Positions 1-9,143 of a stretch of DNA of 64,000 nucleotides are shown here, in pieces. The DNA lies in the NCBI GenBank assembly GCA_031292145.1, contig JARLHR010000041.1, positions 1 to 64,000 of the forward strand, given 5' to 3'. Each line of letters begins with the position of its first letter. The stretch's first letter is position 1. Made by a program: the position numbers and the translations under genes. Source of the DNA: Clostridium sp. Lineage in GTDB: Bacteria; Bacillota; Clostridia; Clostridiales; Clostridiaceae. The notes beneath the pieces are model-generated. The model saw only the letters and a program-made list of their open reading frames with translations. It was not told the DNA's origin and did not search any database.

Positions 1-284
1 ATGGAACATGGTACTACATGCAACCATCAGGAGAAATGAAAACAGGTTGGATAAATGATAATGGAACATGGTACTACATGCAACCATCAGGAGAAATGAA
101 AACAGGTTGGATAAATGATAATGGAACATGGTACTACATGGAATCATCAGGAGCAATGAAGACAGGTTGGATAAATGACAATGGAACATGGTATTACATG
201 GAATCATCAGGGGCAATGAAGACAGGTTGGATAAATGATAATGGAGCATGGTATTATATGGAATCGTCAGGAGCAATGCAAAAG
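1..284 (+). repeat. 60-bp in-frame tandem repeat in the wall-binding domain
   Basis: Bases 1-60 and 61-120 are identical. The following units (121-180, 181-240, 241-284) differ at only a few positions (for example CAACCATCA becoming GAATCATCA). Each unit encodes one 20-residue wall-binding repeat. Such near-identity suggests recent expansion or conversion by recombination or slippage. The array may be length-variable and continues to the left of the window. Confidence 0.9.
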
Positions 285-290
285 GTATAA
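1..290 (+). CDS. C-terminal fragment of a cell-wall-binding repeat protein (5' end outside window)
   Basis: The reading frame is open from the first bases, so only the last ~96 codons are seen; the stop is TAA at 288-290. The visible part is a run of 20-residue repeats of the type TGWINDNGTWYYMQPSGEMK. These are clostridial/streptococcal choline-binding or cell-wall-binding repeats (CW_binding family), each with paired aromatic residues that form the ligand pocket. In known family members such repeats hold secreted enzymes or adhesins to teichoic acid or other wall polymers. The catalytic or adhesive part would lie upstream, so its function cannot be told. Two more proteins of this class lie at 25095 and 27714. 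Confidence 0.85.
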   Translation, partial: GTWYYMQPSGEMKTGWINDNGTWYYMQPSGEMKTGWINDNGTWYYMESSGAMKTGWINDNGTWYYMESSGAMKTGWINDNGAWYYMESSGAMQKV

Positions 291-372
291 CGGGTATAAA
301 AGAAAGTGCATTAGCGCCACCAATTAGTGCATTTGTAATTGGAAAATAAGAACTTAAAAAGTAATTGCTTGG

Positions 373-412
373 CAAAGTGCTGCTGTATTATAATAAATAG
401 AGCAGCACTTTG
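373..412 (+). terminator. Hairpin after the wall-binding gene
   Basis: A 12-bp perfect stem (CAAAGTGCTGCT with AGCAGCACTTTG) encloses a 16-nt AT-rich loop. It lies between the stop at 290 and the next gene at 459. The U-tract is poor (TATACTATTA), so it may be a weak terminator or only an RNA-stabilising hairpin. Confidence 0.5.
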
Positions 413-458
413 TATACTATTACAAATAAAAAAGGTTTATTAACCGGAGGAAAGCATT

Positions 459-2051
459 ATGGAATTATTAAAGCTTGTAATTGTTGATGATGAACCAATT
501 ATTTTACGTGGATTACTAGAAACCTATGATTGGGAAGAGATGGGTTTCGTTATTGTAGGTTCTGTTGAAAATGGAGAGAAAGCAATAGATGTTATTAAAA
601 AGACAAAACCGCATCTTGTGCTTACAGATATTTGTATGAAACAAATGAGTGGATTAACGCTTATAGAAAAAGTAAAAGCATTTGATGATAGCATTTCATT
701 TATTGTAATTAGTGCATATAGAGATTTTGAATATGCTCAAAAAGCCTGTGAAATAGGTGCTTTTTCATATCTGCTAAAACCATTAGATGAAGATAAATTA
801 AAAGACACTATGAAAGCGATTCATGATTATTGTTTTGAGCAAATTCAAAATAAAACAAAACATGATAATTGGGAAAAACTTTTAATAGACAATGAAGAAA
901 ATTTTCAACAAGTTATAGTGCAAAAATATTTGGAAAATAGAATAGAAGAGACAAAAATAAAACAAGTGTTTTCAATGCTAAATCAAGAAATAAAGGAAGA
1001 AGATACATATATATGTGTTTGTGTAGATGTAGATATATCTTGCAAAATAACAAATGAGTTATCTTTTCAAGCAGACAGATTTACTTTATTTCAGCATTTA
1101 GAGAAAACTTTTGGTTCAGAATATACATATTGGAGTTTTGAAAAACAAAATGGCAACAGAATATTTCTCCTAAAAACCAATAATAATACTGGCATTAATA
1201 ATGTTAAGAAAATTATGGAGGAGACTAAAAACATATTAAACAGCCAAATTATATCTGCAATTTCTAGAGAATATAATGGTTTCATAGCGTTGCAAAAAAG
1301 TTATCAGCAGGCCACTTGTTTATTTCAAATGGCTAGTGAATCAGGAGCAAGTGCATTTACAACAGCAAAAGAATTAGTTGAAGAAATTGAAGGTAATATA
1401 TATTCTAGTGATGCAGAGATGATGGTTTTAAATTCTGTTCATAAGAATGATATAAATCAATTAGAAGCAGCTTTTGGTAGTTTTATTTATGCACTTTCTT
1501 CTAATAGGAATAGAAAAAAGTATATACATAAACTTGTAATAAAGGTAGAACTTTTATTACAAGATTCTTATGGTTTAGTAGAAGGTGTTGAAAATAGTTT
1601 TCAACATTTTTATTCTAATTTAAATAACATAAAGGAGTCAAAGGCTATTGATATATGTTATAAATTGTTGTGTAATGTAATTAATGAAAGAAAAGAATGC
1701 ACGGAAACACAAAATGTTCAATACTTTAGCGAGTATATATCAGTAGCTCTCGCTTATATTGAAGAAAATCTACATGATGAATCACTTACAATAGCATCAG
1801 TGGCTTCGCAGATATATTTAAACCCTGTTTATTTTGGGAGAGTGTTTAAGAATACAAAAAAAATATCTTTTAAACAATATGTATTAAAAAGAAGAATTGA
1901 GTTCGCTAAGAAATTAATATTAGAAGGAAAAGAGAGTATTTCTTTTATTTGTGGAAAAGTAGGTATGCCAAATCCTTCTTATTTTTCTAAGTTATTTAAA
2001 CAATATACAGGTTTTTTGCCAAGTGAGTATAAAAAGGAACATGACATATGA
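459..2051 (+). CDS. Response regulator, YesN/AraC type
   Basis: Cytoplasmic two-component regulator of 530 residues. An N-terminal receiver domain (about 1-120) has the acidic pocket VIVDDE and the phospho-acceptor D57 in LVLTDIC. A long middle region carries no motif I recognise. The C-terminal ~100 residues are an AraC-type double helix-turn-helix (YIEENLHDESLTIASVASQIYLNP onward, ending SYFSKLFKQYTGFLPSEYKK; shown in part). The start ATG has a good ribosome site (GGAGG at 446-450). The sensor kinase gene follows with an ATGA overlap, so the pair is co-translated. In Firmicutes this class usually controls carbohydrate uptake or degradation genes. The target is unknown, but the solute-binding gene behind the kinase is a likely partner. 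Confidence 0.92.
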   Translation: MELLKLVIVDDEPIILRGLLETYDWEEMGFVIVGSVENGEKAIDVIKKTKPHLVLTDICMKQMSGLTLIEKVKAFDDSISFIVISAYRDFEYAQKACEIGAFSYLLKPLDEDKLKDTMKAIHDYCFEQIQNKTKHDNWEKLLIDNEENFQQVIVQKYLENRIEETKIKQVFSMLNQEIKEEDTYICVCVDVDISCKITNELSFQADRFTLFQHLEKTFGSEYTYWSFEKQNGNRIFLLKTNNNTGINNVKKIMEETKNILNSQIISAISREYNGFIALQKSYQQATCLFQMASESGASAFTTAKELVEEIEGNIYSSDAEMMVLNSVHKNDINQLEAAFGSFIYALSSNRNRKKYIHKLVIKVELLLQDSYGLVEGVENSFQHFYSNLNNIKESKAIDICYKLLCNVINERKECTETQNVQYFSEYISVALAYIEENLHDESLTIASVASQIYLNPVYFGRVFKNTKKISFKQYVLKRRIEFAKKLILEGKESISFICGKVGMPNPSYFSKLFKQYTGFLPSEYKKEHDI

Positions 2052-3859
2052 GAAAATTAAAAATTAAAAAGTTTAACTTTTATGGTATTCAAAATCGTTT
2101 TTTAAAATATGTAATGATTATATTAGCAAGCTCATTTTTTTTATCAAGTATAGGCATAGGTGCTATAGTTAGTAGAAATATCAGACAATCTGTAATTGAA
2201 AAGTATGAATTTATAAATGAAAAAATAATGATTTCTTTAGAAAATCAATATGAAAAAAGTAATGATATTATGGAAAAATGCATTATTCATAATGATTTTC
2301 AGAAAAGCTTACTAAAACGTGAAACGACAATGTTAGAAAAAGAAGGTTTATATCGATGGCTATCGGATATTAACTTTACCAATCTAGAAGATTATGCATA
2401 TATTGATAATAAAGAAAATGTATATGTAAAGCCGTATCAAAAGCTAGATTATAAGACTTTTGAAGAAAGTGGATTTTCGAAATTATTAGGTAATGATTAT
2501 TCAAAGACAAAATGGATATGGAGAGAAGATACTTTATTTAATACACAACAAAAAGCATTATTTATCGGACGTTATATTCGCAATATGGATTTTTATCATA
2601 AGCCTGGGATGCTATTTTTAAAAATGAATAATAAATTTTTTGAAGAGATTCTAGAAACAGTTAATGAAAATGAAGGAACTTATTTTTTTATGGATAACTT
2701 GGGTAATATATGTTATGAAAAGTTACCAAATGGTTCTTATATATCAGATGAAAGTAAAGAAAAAATGGCTTCTATGATTCAGCTTAATATAAAAGAAGGT
2801 TTTTCAAATAAATCTTATAAAATAAATGATTTAAAAGAAGGCATCTATTTATATAATTATGATAATAAATCTGGATTTACAATAGCAACATTAATTCCTA
2901 ACAGTGTATTAAACCAAGTCACCAAAAGGATAATAGGTATTATGTTAGTTGGATATCTTATTGTGTTATTGTTTGTTTTTTATTGCAGTGTTTATTTTTC
3001 TAAACGTTTTACAAAACCAATCAAGGATATTAATAGTGCTATGGTAGATTTTGATGGAATAGATTTTTCAAAAACATTACATATTAATACTAATACGGAG
3101 TTAGATACTATAGGAAAATCTTATAACAAAATGTTACTGAACATGAGAAAGTTTGTAAATGAAATTAAGAAACAAGAGCAAGAATTGCGAAATAGTGAGT
3201 TACATTCATTGATTTATCAAATAAATCCTCATTTTTTATATAATACATTAGATACTATTTATATGCTAGCTAGAATTAGTAAAGAAGAATGTACGATGAA
3301 AATGATACAAGCTCTTTCAAAATTTTTAAAAGTTAGTTTAAGCAAAGGAAGCGATGTTATAAGTATTTCAGATGAAATTGAGCATGTGAAAAGCTATATG
3401 GATATACAGAAAATAAGAAATAATGATCTATTCACATATGAAATATATTGTGATCCAGAGATGCTGTATTGTAAGGTTTTAAAATTAATTTTACAACCAA
3501 TAGTTGAGAATGCAATTAAACATGGATTTTGTGATATATATGAGGGAGGTATTATTAAAATAAACATTTATATTGAAGAAGAGAATCTAGTTTTTATAAT
3601 CTATAATAATGGAAAGCAAATACAACAAGATATTAAAAATAAGATTAATAATATGATAAATATGAATTTGAATGAAATTAAAGAGAACTTCTCTAATAAA
3701 AACGGCGGATATGGAATTGGGAATGTTATAAGCCGTCTAAGATTAAAGTATGGAAATGCAGTGCAATTATGTTATGAAAACGAAGATGATGGTATAAAGT
3801 GTGCTATAAAAATACCTAAAGTCAATTTGAAAGAAGGTAGTGTATATGAATTTTATTAA
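2048..3859 (+). CDS. Sensor histidine kinase, YesM/LytS-like (His_kinase family)
   Basis: Membrane sensor of 603 residues, partner of the preceding response regulator. A transmembrane helix at about 21-41 and a second at about 296-319 bracket a ~250-residue extracellular sensing domain. A HAMP-like segment (SKRFTKPIKDINSAM) follows. The phospho-acceptor motif QINPHFLYNTLDTI has its histidine near residue 394. The C-terminal HATPase has an N box (PIVENAIKHG) and a GGYGIGNV glycine box. Histidine kinases of this type act on AraC-type regulators such as the one upstream, with which it overlaps by four bases. Its 3' end overlaps the start of the solute-binding gene, giving a kinase, regulator and binding-protein trio. 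Confidence 0.93.
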   Translation: MRKLKIKKFNFYGIQNRFLKYVMIILASSFFLSSIGIGAIVSRNIRQSVIEKYEFINEKIMISLENQYEKSNDIMEKCIIHNDFQKSLLKRETTMLEKEGLYRWLSDINFTNLEDYAYIDNKENVYVKPYQKLDYKTFEESGFSKLLGNDYSKTKWIWREDTLFNTQQKALFIGRYIRNMDFYHKPGMLFLKMNNKFFEEILETVNENEGTYFFMDNLGNICYEKLPNGSYISDESKEKMASMIQLNIKEGFSNKSYKINDLKEGIYLYNYDNKSGFTIATLIPNSVLNQVTKRIIGIMLVGYLIVLLFVFYCSVYFSKRFTKPIKDINSAMVDFDGIDFSKTLHINTNTELDTIGKSYNKMLLNMRKFVNEIKKQEQELRNSELHSLIYQINPHFLYNTLDTIYMLARISKEECTMKMIQALSKFLKVSLSKGSDVISISDEIEHVKSYMDIQKIRNNDLFTYEIYCDPEMLYCKVLKLILQPIVENAIKHGFCDIYEGGIIKINIYIEEENLVFIIYNNGKQIQQDIKNKINNMINMNLNEIKENFSNKNGGYGIGNVISRLRLKYGNAVQLCYENEDDGIKCAIKIPKVNLKEGSVYEFY

Positions 3860-5141
3860 GAGAATAGTTTTACTTCTTTCTATGTGCATTTTTTGTATAA
3901 TTTCTTTGAATGAGTGTAATTCCAAGACTGTAGATAAAACTGATTATAATGATGAATATAAAAAAGAAATTGTAATCCCCACTATTTTTTTAGTTGATGC
4001 AGCAACTAATATTAAGAATAATGAGGATTTAGTAAATGGTTTTAATGAAAAATATAAAGGAAAGTATAGAATTGAAGTAGAATGGATGACAGGCACTGCA
4101 AGTGATTATCGCTCTAGAATGAAAATGCTAAATGCGACAGATGAACTTCCAGCAATTATTACAGATGCAAGGTTTTCTCCAGAATTTTATCAACTTTTGT
4201 TAGATGGAAATAGATTATTAGACATTAGGCCTTATATTGAAAATGATATAGAATGGAAAAACAGTTTTGAACCACAAGTGTTAGATTCTTGTTTAGAAAA
4301 GGATGGATCAATGTACTTATCACCTATGAGCTCAAATTGTTTTTCTTATTCAGGAGTATTTTGGAATAAAAGGCTTTTTGCAAAGGCAGGTATATATTCT
4401 TTTCCTAAAACATGGGAGGACTTTTGGGCGTGTTGTGAAAAACTATCTAAACAAGGTATCACACCACTATCTCTTCATACAGCTGGAACAGCATGGGCAC
4501 CTATGTTGTTTAGCACTGCATCGCTTGGTGATTCTTTAGAAGGTAGAGAGTTTATGAAAGTAAGATTGCCAAAAGACTATAATAATGAGAGTGGAAGAGA
4601 ATTAGTCAAAAATCTAAAAAGATTATTTACATATACAACAGAAGATTCTGTAAATAGAGATTTTGATGTGGCGTTTGAACATTTTTCTAAAGGGGAAACT
4701 GCAATGTTACCAAATGGGTACTGGATGTTAGAACAAATGAACGAAGAATGGAAGGATACGATTGGGTTTGCCTCTTTTCCGGGAAATGTAACTGTAGCGT
4801 CTGCTGAAATGTCAGGTTGGTCTATAACAACTAGTTATAGTAAAGAAGTGCAAGAAGGCGCTCTGCTATTTTTAAAATATAGAACTCAAAAAAGTCAACA
4901 ACAAAAGCAAGATTTCTTATATTTAAATACTCAACTGAAAACTGCTTTGGAGCAGGATTATATAAATTTAGTAAAAAGTAATCCAATCATTGTACCTAAT
5001 TATCAGCTTCAATGGAATTCAATTTTACAACAAGAAGTTTTTGAATTTAAAATTCCGCAGTTAATAAATGGAATAATTACAGAAGAAGAATTTTTAAATT
5101 ATATGAATGAAAGTGTAACTGATTTTGAAAAAGAAAAATAA
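3846..5141 (+). CDS. Extracellular solute-binding protein (ABC sugar type, SBP family 1)
   Basis: A 431-residue exported protein that resembles carbohydrate ABC-transporter binding proteins (WNKRLFAKAGIYSFPKTWEDF, MLPNGYWMLEQM). The N-terminus is a signal peptide (MNFIKRIVLLLSMCIFCIISLNEC). The cysteine could be lipidated, although LNEC is a poor lipobox. I chose ATG 3846 over the in-frame GTG at 3840 because the GAAGG at 3833-3837 is correctly spaced only for the ATG. The gene overlaps the kinase gene by 14 bases, and no permease or ATPase follows. It may therefore act as a ligand-presenting co-sensor for the kinase instead of, or as well as, serving a transporter encoded elsewhere. Confidence 0.85.
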   Translation: MNFIKRIVLLLSMCIFCIISLNECNSKTVDKTDYNDEYKKEIVIPTIFLVDAATNIKNNEDLVNGFNEKYKGKYRIEVEWMTGTASDYRSRMKMLNATDELPAIITDARFSPEFYQLLLDGNRLLDIRPYIENDIEWKNSFEPQVLDSCLEKDGSMYLSPMSSNCFSYSGVFWNKRLFAKAGIYSFPKTWEDFWACCEKLSKQGITPLSLHTAGTAWAPMLFSTASLGDSLEGREFMKVRLPKDYNNESGRELVKNLKRLFTYTTEDSVNRDFDVAFEHFSKGETAMLPNGYWMLEQMNEEWKDTIGFASFPGNVTVASAEMSGWSITTSYSKEVQEGALLFLKYRTQKSQQQKQDFLYLNTQLKTALEQDYINLVKSNPIIVPNYQLQWNSILQQEVFEFKIPQLINGIITEEEFLNYMNESVTDFEKEK

Positions 5142-5250
5142 GGGAAGAATTATGATATTCATAATTATCGAGATGGTGTTCTTATTTTTATAAAGACAGA
5201 AATCCAATTATGATAAATAAATTTTTTTATAACTTATATATATAAAACTA

Positions 5251-5279
5251 TTGACTATCTAATAATAGAAGAATATACT
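5251..5279 (+). promoter_or_regulatory. Sigma-A type promoter of cysK
   Basis: TTGACT at 5251-5256 and TATACT at 5274-5279 are separated by 17 bases. They lie ~55 bases ahead of the cysK start, with no hairpin between them. Confidence 0.7.
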
Positions 5280-5333
5280 TATAACATAGTAAGCAGATAA
5301 GAATTATATGAGAAAGAATAAGGAGTGGTTGAT

Positions 5334-6269
5334 ATGTCAAAAATATATAAGAATTTATCAGAATTAGTAGGTAGAACACCATTATTAGAAGTTGCGAACT
5401 ATAGCAAAGGAAAGGACTTAAAAGGAACTGTAGTAGCAAAGTTAGAATATTTTAATCCAGCAGGAAGTGTTAAGGATAGAATTGCAAAAGCTATGATTGA
5501 AGATGCTGAAAATAATGGATTATTAAAACCTGGATCAGTAATAATTGAACCAACTAGTGGAAATACAGGAATCGGAATTGCATCTGTAGGAACTGCAAAG
5601 GGATATAAAGTTATAATTGTTATGCCAGAAACTATGAGTGTGGAAAGACGTAGTCTTATAAAAGCTTATGGAGCACAAATAGTATTAACTGAAGGAGCTA
5701 AAGGGATGAAGGGGGCAATTGCTAAGGCAGATGAACTAGCAGTTGAAACTCCAAACTCATTTATACCAGGACAATTTAGGAATCCAGCTAATCCAGAAAT
5801 ACACAAGAATACAACTGGACCTGAAATTTGGGAAGATACAGATGGAAAGGTTGATATATTTGTAGCTGGTGTTGGTACAGGTGGAACAGTTACAGGAGTT
5901 GGAGAATATTTAAAATCTAAAAATCCAGAGGTTAAAATTGTTGCAGTGGAACCAGCAGATTCGCCGGTATTATCAGAAGGTAAAACAGGCCCACATAAGA
6001 TTCAAGGAATTGGAGCGGGATTCGTTCCAGAGGTTTTAAATACTAAAATATATGATGAAATTATAAAGATTAAAACTGAAGAAGCTTTTGCTGGCGCTAG
6101 AGAATTATCAAAAACAGAAGGATTACTTGTTGGTATTTCATCAGGAGCGGCTATATATGCTGCAACAGAACTAGCAAAACGCCCAGAAAATGCAGGTAAA
6201 ACAATCGTAGCCCTATTACCAGATACAGGAGAACGTTATTTATCAACTGCATTATTCGAAGATAAATAA
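5334..6269 (+). CDS. cysK: Cysteine synthase (O-acetylserine sulfhydrylase)
   Basis: A PLP enzyme of 311 residues, the usual CysK length, that makes L-cysteine and acetate from O-acetylserine and sulfide in the cytoplasm. The PLP lysine is in NPAGSVKDR (about K47). The substrate-binding loop TSGNTG, the phosphate-binding [10 protein letters not shown] and the C-terminal VGISSGAA motif are all present. ATG 5334 is preferred over the in-frame GTG at 5325, because AGGAG at 5321-5325 is eight bases from the ATG. It appears to be a single-gene unit with its own promoter (5251) and terminator (6340). No cysE lies next to it in this window. Confidence 0.95.
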   Translation: MSKIYKNLSELVGRTPLLEVANYSKGKDLKGTVVAKLEYFNPAGSVKDRIAKAMIEDAENNGLLKPGSVIIEPTSGNTGIGIASVGTAKGYKVIIVMPETMSVERRSLIKAYGAQIVLTEGAKGMKGAIAKADELAVETPNSFIPGQFRNPANPEIHKNTTGPEIWEDTDGKVDIFVAGVGTGGTVTGVGEYLKSKNPEVKIVAVEPADSPVLSEGKTGPHKIQGIGAGFVPEVLNTKIYDEIIKIKTEEAFAGARELSKTEGLLVGISSGAAIYAATELAKRPENAGKTIVALLPDTGERYLSTALFEDK

Positions 6270-6339
6270 AATTAGAACAATCAATCATTCAGATTTCAAC
6301 TATTGATATGTAATAATAAATTTCTACAAAATAAACAAT

Positions 6340-6387
6340 GGTCATTCATAAATAGGTACACAGATTTATTTATGAATGGCTTTTACT
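6340..6387 (+). terminator. Rho-independent terminator of cysK
   Basis: A stem of GTCATTCATAAATA paired with TATTTATGAATGGC (one G-U pair) is followed by TTTTA. It begins ~70 bases after the cysK stop. Confidence 0.75.
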
Positions 6388-6429
6388 AATGCAAATAGAA
6401 TTATTAATATAAGTTTAAGTGAATTTTCT

Positions 6430-6626
6430 GCATTAGAAATAAGTAACATGTTGTGTGCAGCGTTTCATTAGGAATTTGGATGGCTGTGATTCTTAAACAG
6501 AAGTTGTTCCAAAAGGCTTGTTCAAATTACTTTTGAAGCAAGCCTTTTGGGTACAAATTCTGCTTTTAGAATCACCCATCTAAATTCCTTAGAAACCGAA
6601 ACACAGCATGTTACTTATTTCGGTAA
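6430..6626 (-). repeat. Family A hairpin element, copy A1
   Basis: An imperfect inverted repeat of ~195 bp filling the gap between cysK and the hemerythrin-like gene. Read on the minus strand it has the family foot ACCGAAAT, an internal loop of TTTCGGTTTCT facing CATT and AACGCTGCACA, and the near-apical module TTGTACCC, GGCTTGCTTC, short hairpin, GAACAAGCC, GGAACAA. The apical stem sequence differs from other copies but still pairs. The TATAGATATCC end seen on other copies is degenerate here (CTTACCGAAAT preceded by GATAT). Confidence 0.75.
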
Positions 6627-6645
6627 GATATCACCTAATTTTAGA

Positions 6646-7062
6646 TTACAACTTGTTTATCATTTTATATAATTCATTTTCTTCTTTATTTATTCTTATT
6701 TCTATTGATTTTAATATTTTCCTTGTTTCAGTAAGAAAGCTTTCAATACCTGCAGCTATAATTTTACTTTTTGTATTGAATTGATTTTTATAATCTGTAA
6801 ATATATCTGCAATCCCGCCCATTTCATCGATATAAGAATTTGCTAGATTTTTTAGAGTTTCGTTTGTTCCGTTAAGTAAATTAGGATACAAAAACTTATC
6901 TTCCGAACCTAAATGAATTTTTAATTTGCCAGCAAGTTTATTAATGTGGCTAGTTATATCTAAGAGATCTGCTTCAAGATTTTTTTCAGCTAATTTTACA
7001 TTTATATAATTAATTTCTTCAAAAATTCCTTTATGTTCTCTCATTAAGTTATCTATATTCAT
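6646..7062 (-). CDS. Hemerythrin/HHE-domain-like protein
   Basis: A 138-residue all-helical cytoplasmic protein matching the HHE cation-binding (hemerythrin) family. The first helix carries REHKGIFEE, the second H39 and the H-x3-E of IHLGSEDKFLYP, and the last EENELY. Hemerythrin-like proteins bind a di-iron centre used for O2, NO or iron handling. Two positions where the family normally has histidine look replaced (DEMGGIADIF in helix 3 and RINKEENELY in helix 4). Metal binding may thus be altered or lost. The ribosome site GAGGTG lies just ahead of the ATG. It is a single gene, divergent from the following alcohol dehydrogenase. Confidence 0.75.
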   Translation of the reverse strand: MNIDNLMREHKGIFEEINYINVKLAEKNLEADLLDITSHINKLAGKLKIHLGSEDKFLYPNLLNGTNETLKNLANSYIDEMGGIADIFTDYKNQFNTKSKIIAAGIESFLTETRKILKSIEIRINKEENELYKMINKL

Positions 7063-7306
7063 AAATTAACACCTCATTTTTATTATCTTTTGATTATAGT
7101 ATAAATGGTAATAATAAATAAGTACGTAACAATAGTTACAATGCTTAGTCATTCTAGAAAAATCAAGCATAAGTGATTTAATATGGATGAAGATTATATT
7201 ATATTTTGAAAGTTATCAAAATCAACTTCTTGAATTTGTTCAGTATGCACTAAAATATTGTTAGAAGGAAGCATAGAATATGGATTTTTAATATGGTACT
7301 ATTATT
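7063..7306. other. Divergent intergenic region, AT-rich
   Basis: The region between the hemerythrin-like gene and the alcohol dehydrogenase. It must hold the minus-strand promoter; TATACTATAAT-like sequence lies near 7098-7108 on the minus strand, but no good -35 is evident. I see no gene or repeat here. Confidence 0.4.
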
Positions 7307-7335
7307 TTGACAGAGATGTCTTTTTTTTTGATAAA
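7307..7335 (+). promoter_or_regulatory. Probable promoter of the iron alcohol dehydrogenase
   Basis: A consensus -35 TTGACA at 7307-7312 and GATAAA at 7330-7335 are separated by 17 bases. This gives a leader of ~75 bases. The -35 sits in a small dyad (GACAGAGATGTC). Confidence 0.55.
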
Positions 7336-7415
7336 GGCATTTTTATAGTTTCTAAGTAAAGTTATAAAAATGTTATAGAGTGATAATATTAAGTTGTTTT
7401 TAGGAGGAATTAAAA

Positions 7416-8546
7416 ATGAATTTTAATTATAATTTACCAGTAAACCTTTTGTTTGGACGAGGTAGAAGCGATGAAATAGGTGCAGAAGTAGCTAAGTATG
7501 GTAAAAAGGCACTTATTGTAACTGGAAGAAGTAGTACTAAGAAAAGTGGACTGCTTGATAAAACAATAAGCTTATTAAATGAAGCAAAAATCCAATATGA
7601 AATTTTTAATAAAGTAGAACAAAATCCACTCACTACAACTGTATATGAAGGGGTAGATGTTATAAAGGAAACAGGATGTGATGTTGTTTTAGGCCTTGGC
7701 GGTGGAAGTATTATGGATGCTGCAAAGAGTATAGCATTTTCAGCTAAAAATCCTGGGGATATTTCAGAATATATATTTGGAATAAAGCAAGGTAACGACG
7801 CGCTACCTATAGTTTTGGTACCAACAACATGTGGTACAGGAAGTGAAGGAAACTGTTTTTCAGTTCTTACTAATTCTGAAACTAAAGATAAAAAATCTCT
7901 TAGAACAAATGCAATTATTGCAAAAGCATCGATTATTGATCCAGAATTAATGACAACAATGCCAAAGAGCATACTTGCATCTGTTGGATTTGACGCACTA
8001 GCACATAATATGGAAGCTTATGTGTCTAAAATAGGACAACCATTAACTGATATGAAGGCTCTTTATGGAATAAAATTATTGGCTGAAAATTTAATTAAAG
8101 TATACGATGATCCTACTGATTTAGATGCATGGGAAAAGGTAACATTAGCAAGTACTTTAGGAGGTATGGTAATTGGGGTAGCGGGAGTAGCAGCGCCACA
8201 TGGACTTGAACATCCAGCAAGCGGTCTTTATGATATCGTTCATGGAAAAGGCCTTGCTGCGCTTACACCTATAATTGTTGAAAAATCATGGGAAAGTGAC
8301 ATTCAGAAATATGGTGATATATCAAAGATACTTGGAGGATCTGATGCAAAGGATTGTGCTGATGCTATAAGAAATTTTCTTGAAAAAATAGATCTAAAGG
8401 TAACTTTAGGAGAGCTTGGAGCTAAAGAAAAAGATATTGACTGGATGGCAGAGAACTGCATGAAAGTATCAAAGCCAAGTATAGCAAATCATCCAAAAGA
8501 ATTTACTTTAGAGGAAATTAAGGAAATTTATTATAGGGCATTATAG
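7416..8546 (+). CDS. Iron-containing alcohol dehydrogenase
   Basis: A 376-residue group III (Fe-ADH) NAD(P)H-dependent oxidoreductase, cytoplasmic. The dinucleotide-binding motif is GLGGGSIMDAAKS, followed by VPTTCGTGSE. Metal ligands are expected in IIDPELM (Asp), FDALAHNMEAYV (His), HGLEHPASGLYD (His) and IVHGKG (His); all are intact. Family members reduce butyraldehyde, propionaldehyde, succinate semialdehyde and others, so the substrate is not set by sequence. The nearby GABA-type aminotransferase makes a semialdehyde reductase role conceivable but unproven. The ribosome site is TAGGAGG at 7401-7407. A family B element follows the stop by 12 bases. Confidence 0.9.
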   Translation: MNFNYNLPVNLLFGRGRSDEIGAEVAKYGKKALIVTGRSSTKKSGLLDKTISLLNEAKIQYEIFNKVEQNPLTTTVYEGVDVIKETGCDVVLGLGGGSIMDAAKSIAFSAKNPGDISEYIFGIKQGNDALPIVLVPTTCGTGSEGNCFSVLTNSETKDKKSLRTNAIIAKASIIDPELMTTMPKSILASVGFDALAHNMEAYVSKIGQPLTDMKALYGIKLLAENLIKVYDDPTDLDAWEKVTLASTLGGMVIGVAGVAAPHGLEHPASGLYDIVHGKGLAALTPIIVEKSWESDIQKYGDISKILGGSDAKDCADAIRNFLEKIDLKVTLGELGAKEKDIDWMAENCMKVSKPSIANHPKEFTLEEIKEIYYRAL

Positions 8547-8558
8547 AATTAAGAATTT

Positions 8559-8800
8559 AGGCACAATCAAAAAAATAACAAGTCCATCTGCTAGAAAAGT
8601 TCTTATATGCAGAAAAGTTCCGTATTGCAGCATAGCTGCTCTTTTCATAAGTGCATAGCTGCTTTTTTCTAATGCGCCTATTTTCCATAATGCTACGTCA
8701 GCAGATTGACCTAATAGGCCCGCTATGAGGCCAATCTGATTCCTTGCCTTATGAAAAATAATCATAGCATTTTGGACTTGTTATTTTCTTTCATGTGCCT
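8559..8800. repeat. Family B inverted-repeat element, copy B1
   Basis: A 242-bp element bounded by ~27-bp terminal inverted repeats. The left end reads AGGCACAATC then AAATAACAAGTCC. The right end, reverse-complemented, reads AGGCACATGA then AAATAACAAGTCC; about 23 of 27 positions match. The interior holds GCATAGCTGCTCTTTT-like repeats, also found at 34955-35010 and in copy B2. No plausible coding content. Its hairpin-forming ends may act as the terminator for the dehydrogenase gene. Confidence 0.8.
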
Positions 8801-9080
8801 TATTTTGTGCACGATGCACTAAAATATTGTTATTAAAGATGATAGACTTATAAATCTTAATATGATAATATACATACAAGCAAATAAGTTATCGAAGTAA
8901 CAAGGAGAGTTTAGTGAAATAGATCTTAATTTTGAGAAATCAATGGTGAGGAAAAAATAAACTTAAGATTAAATATTATGCACACTGCACAAAAAAATGT
9001 TACTTATGGCATAGAAATTATAAAAGAATCATGATAATATTATTTTAAAATAAAACAAAATAATAATTTATATTGAATGC
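8801..9080. other. AT-rich intergenic stretch
   Basis: Beyond the B1 element I see no gene, RNA motif or strong promoter. It should hold the promoter for the ABC-transporter operon; several AT-rich -10-like hexamers exist, with none clearly paired to a -35. Confidence 0.35.
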
Positions 9081-9115
9081 AAAGGCGCACTGAAATTAAA
9101 ACAGTGCGCCTTTTT
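9081..9115 (+). terminator. Strong terminator-like hairpin just ahead of the ABC operon
   Basis: The stem AAAGGCGCACTG pairs with CAGTGCGCCTTT around a 9-nt loop and runs into TTTTT. It is only 28 bases before the ATG at 9144, so it lies in the leader of the operon. It may be an attenuator; no known riboswitch or T-box motif was recognised ahead of it. Confidence 0.8.
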
Positions 9116-9143
9116 ATATTACAGAGAAATTGGAGTTGAGAAT

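Noticed and set aside
7416-8546. Assignment as 4-hydroxybutyrate or butanol dehydrogenase
   Set aside because: The sequence fits the general iron-dependent family, and I saw no diagnostic feature that fixes the substrate.
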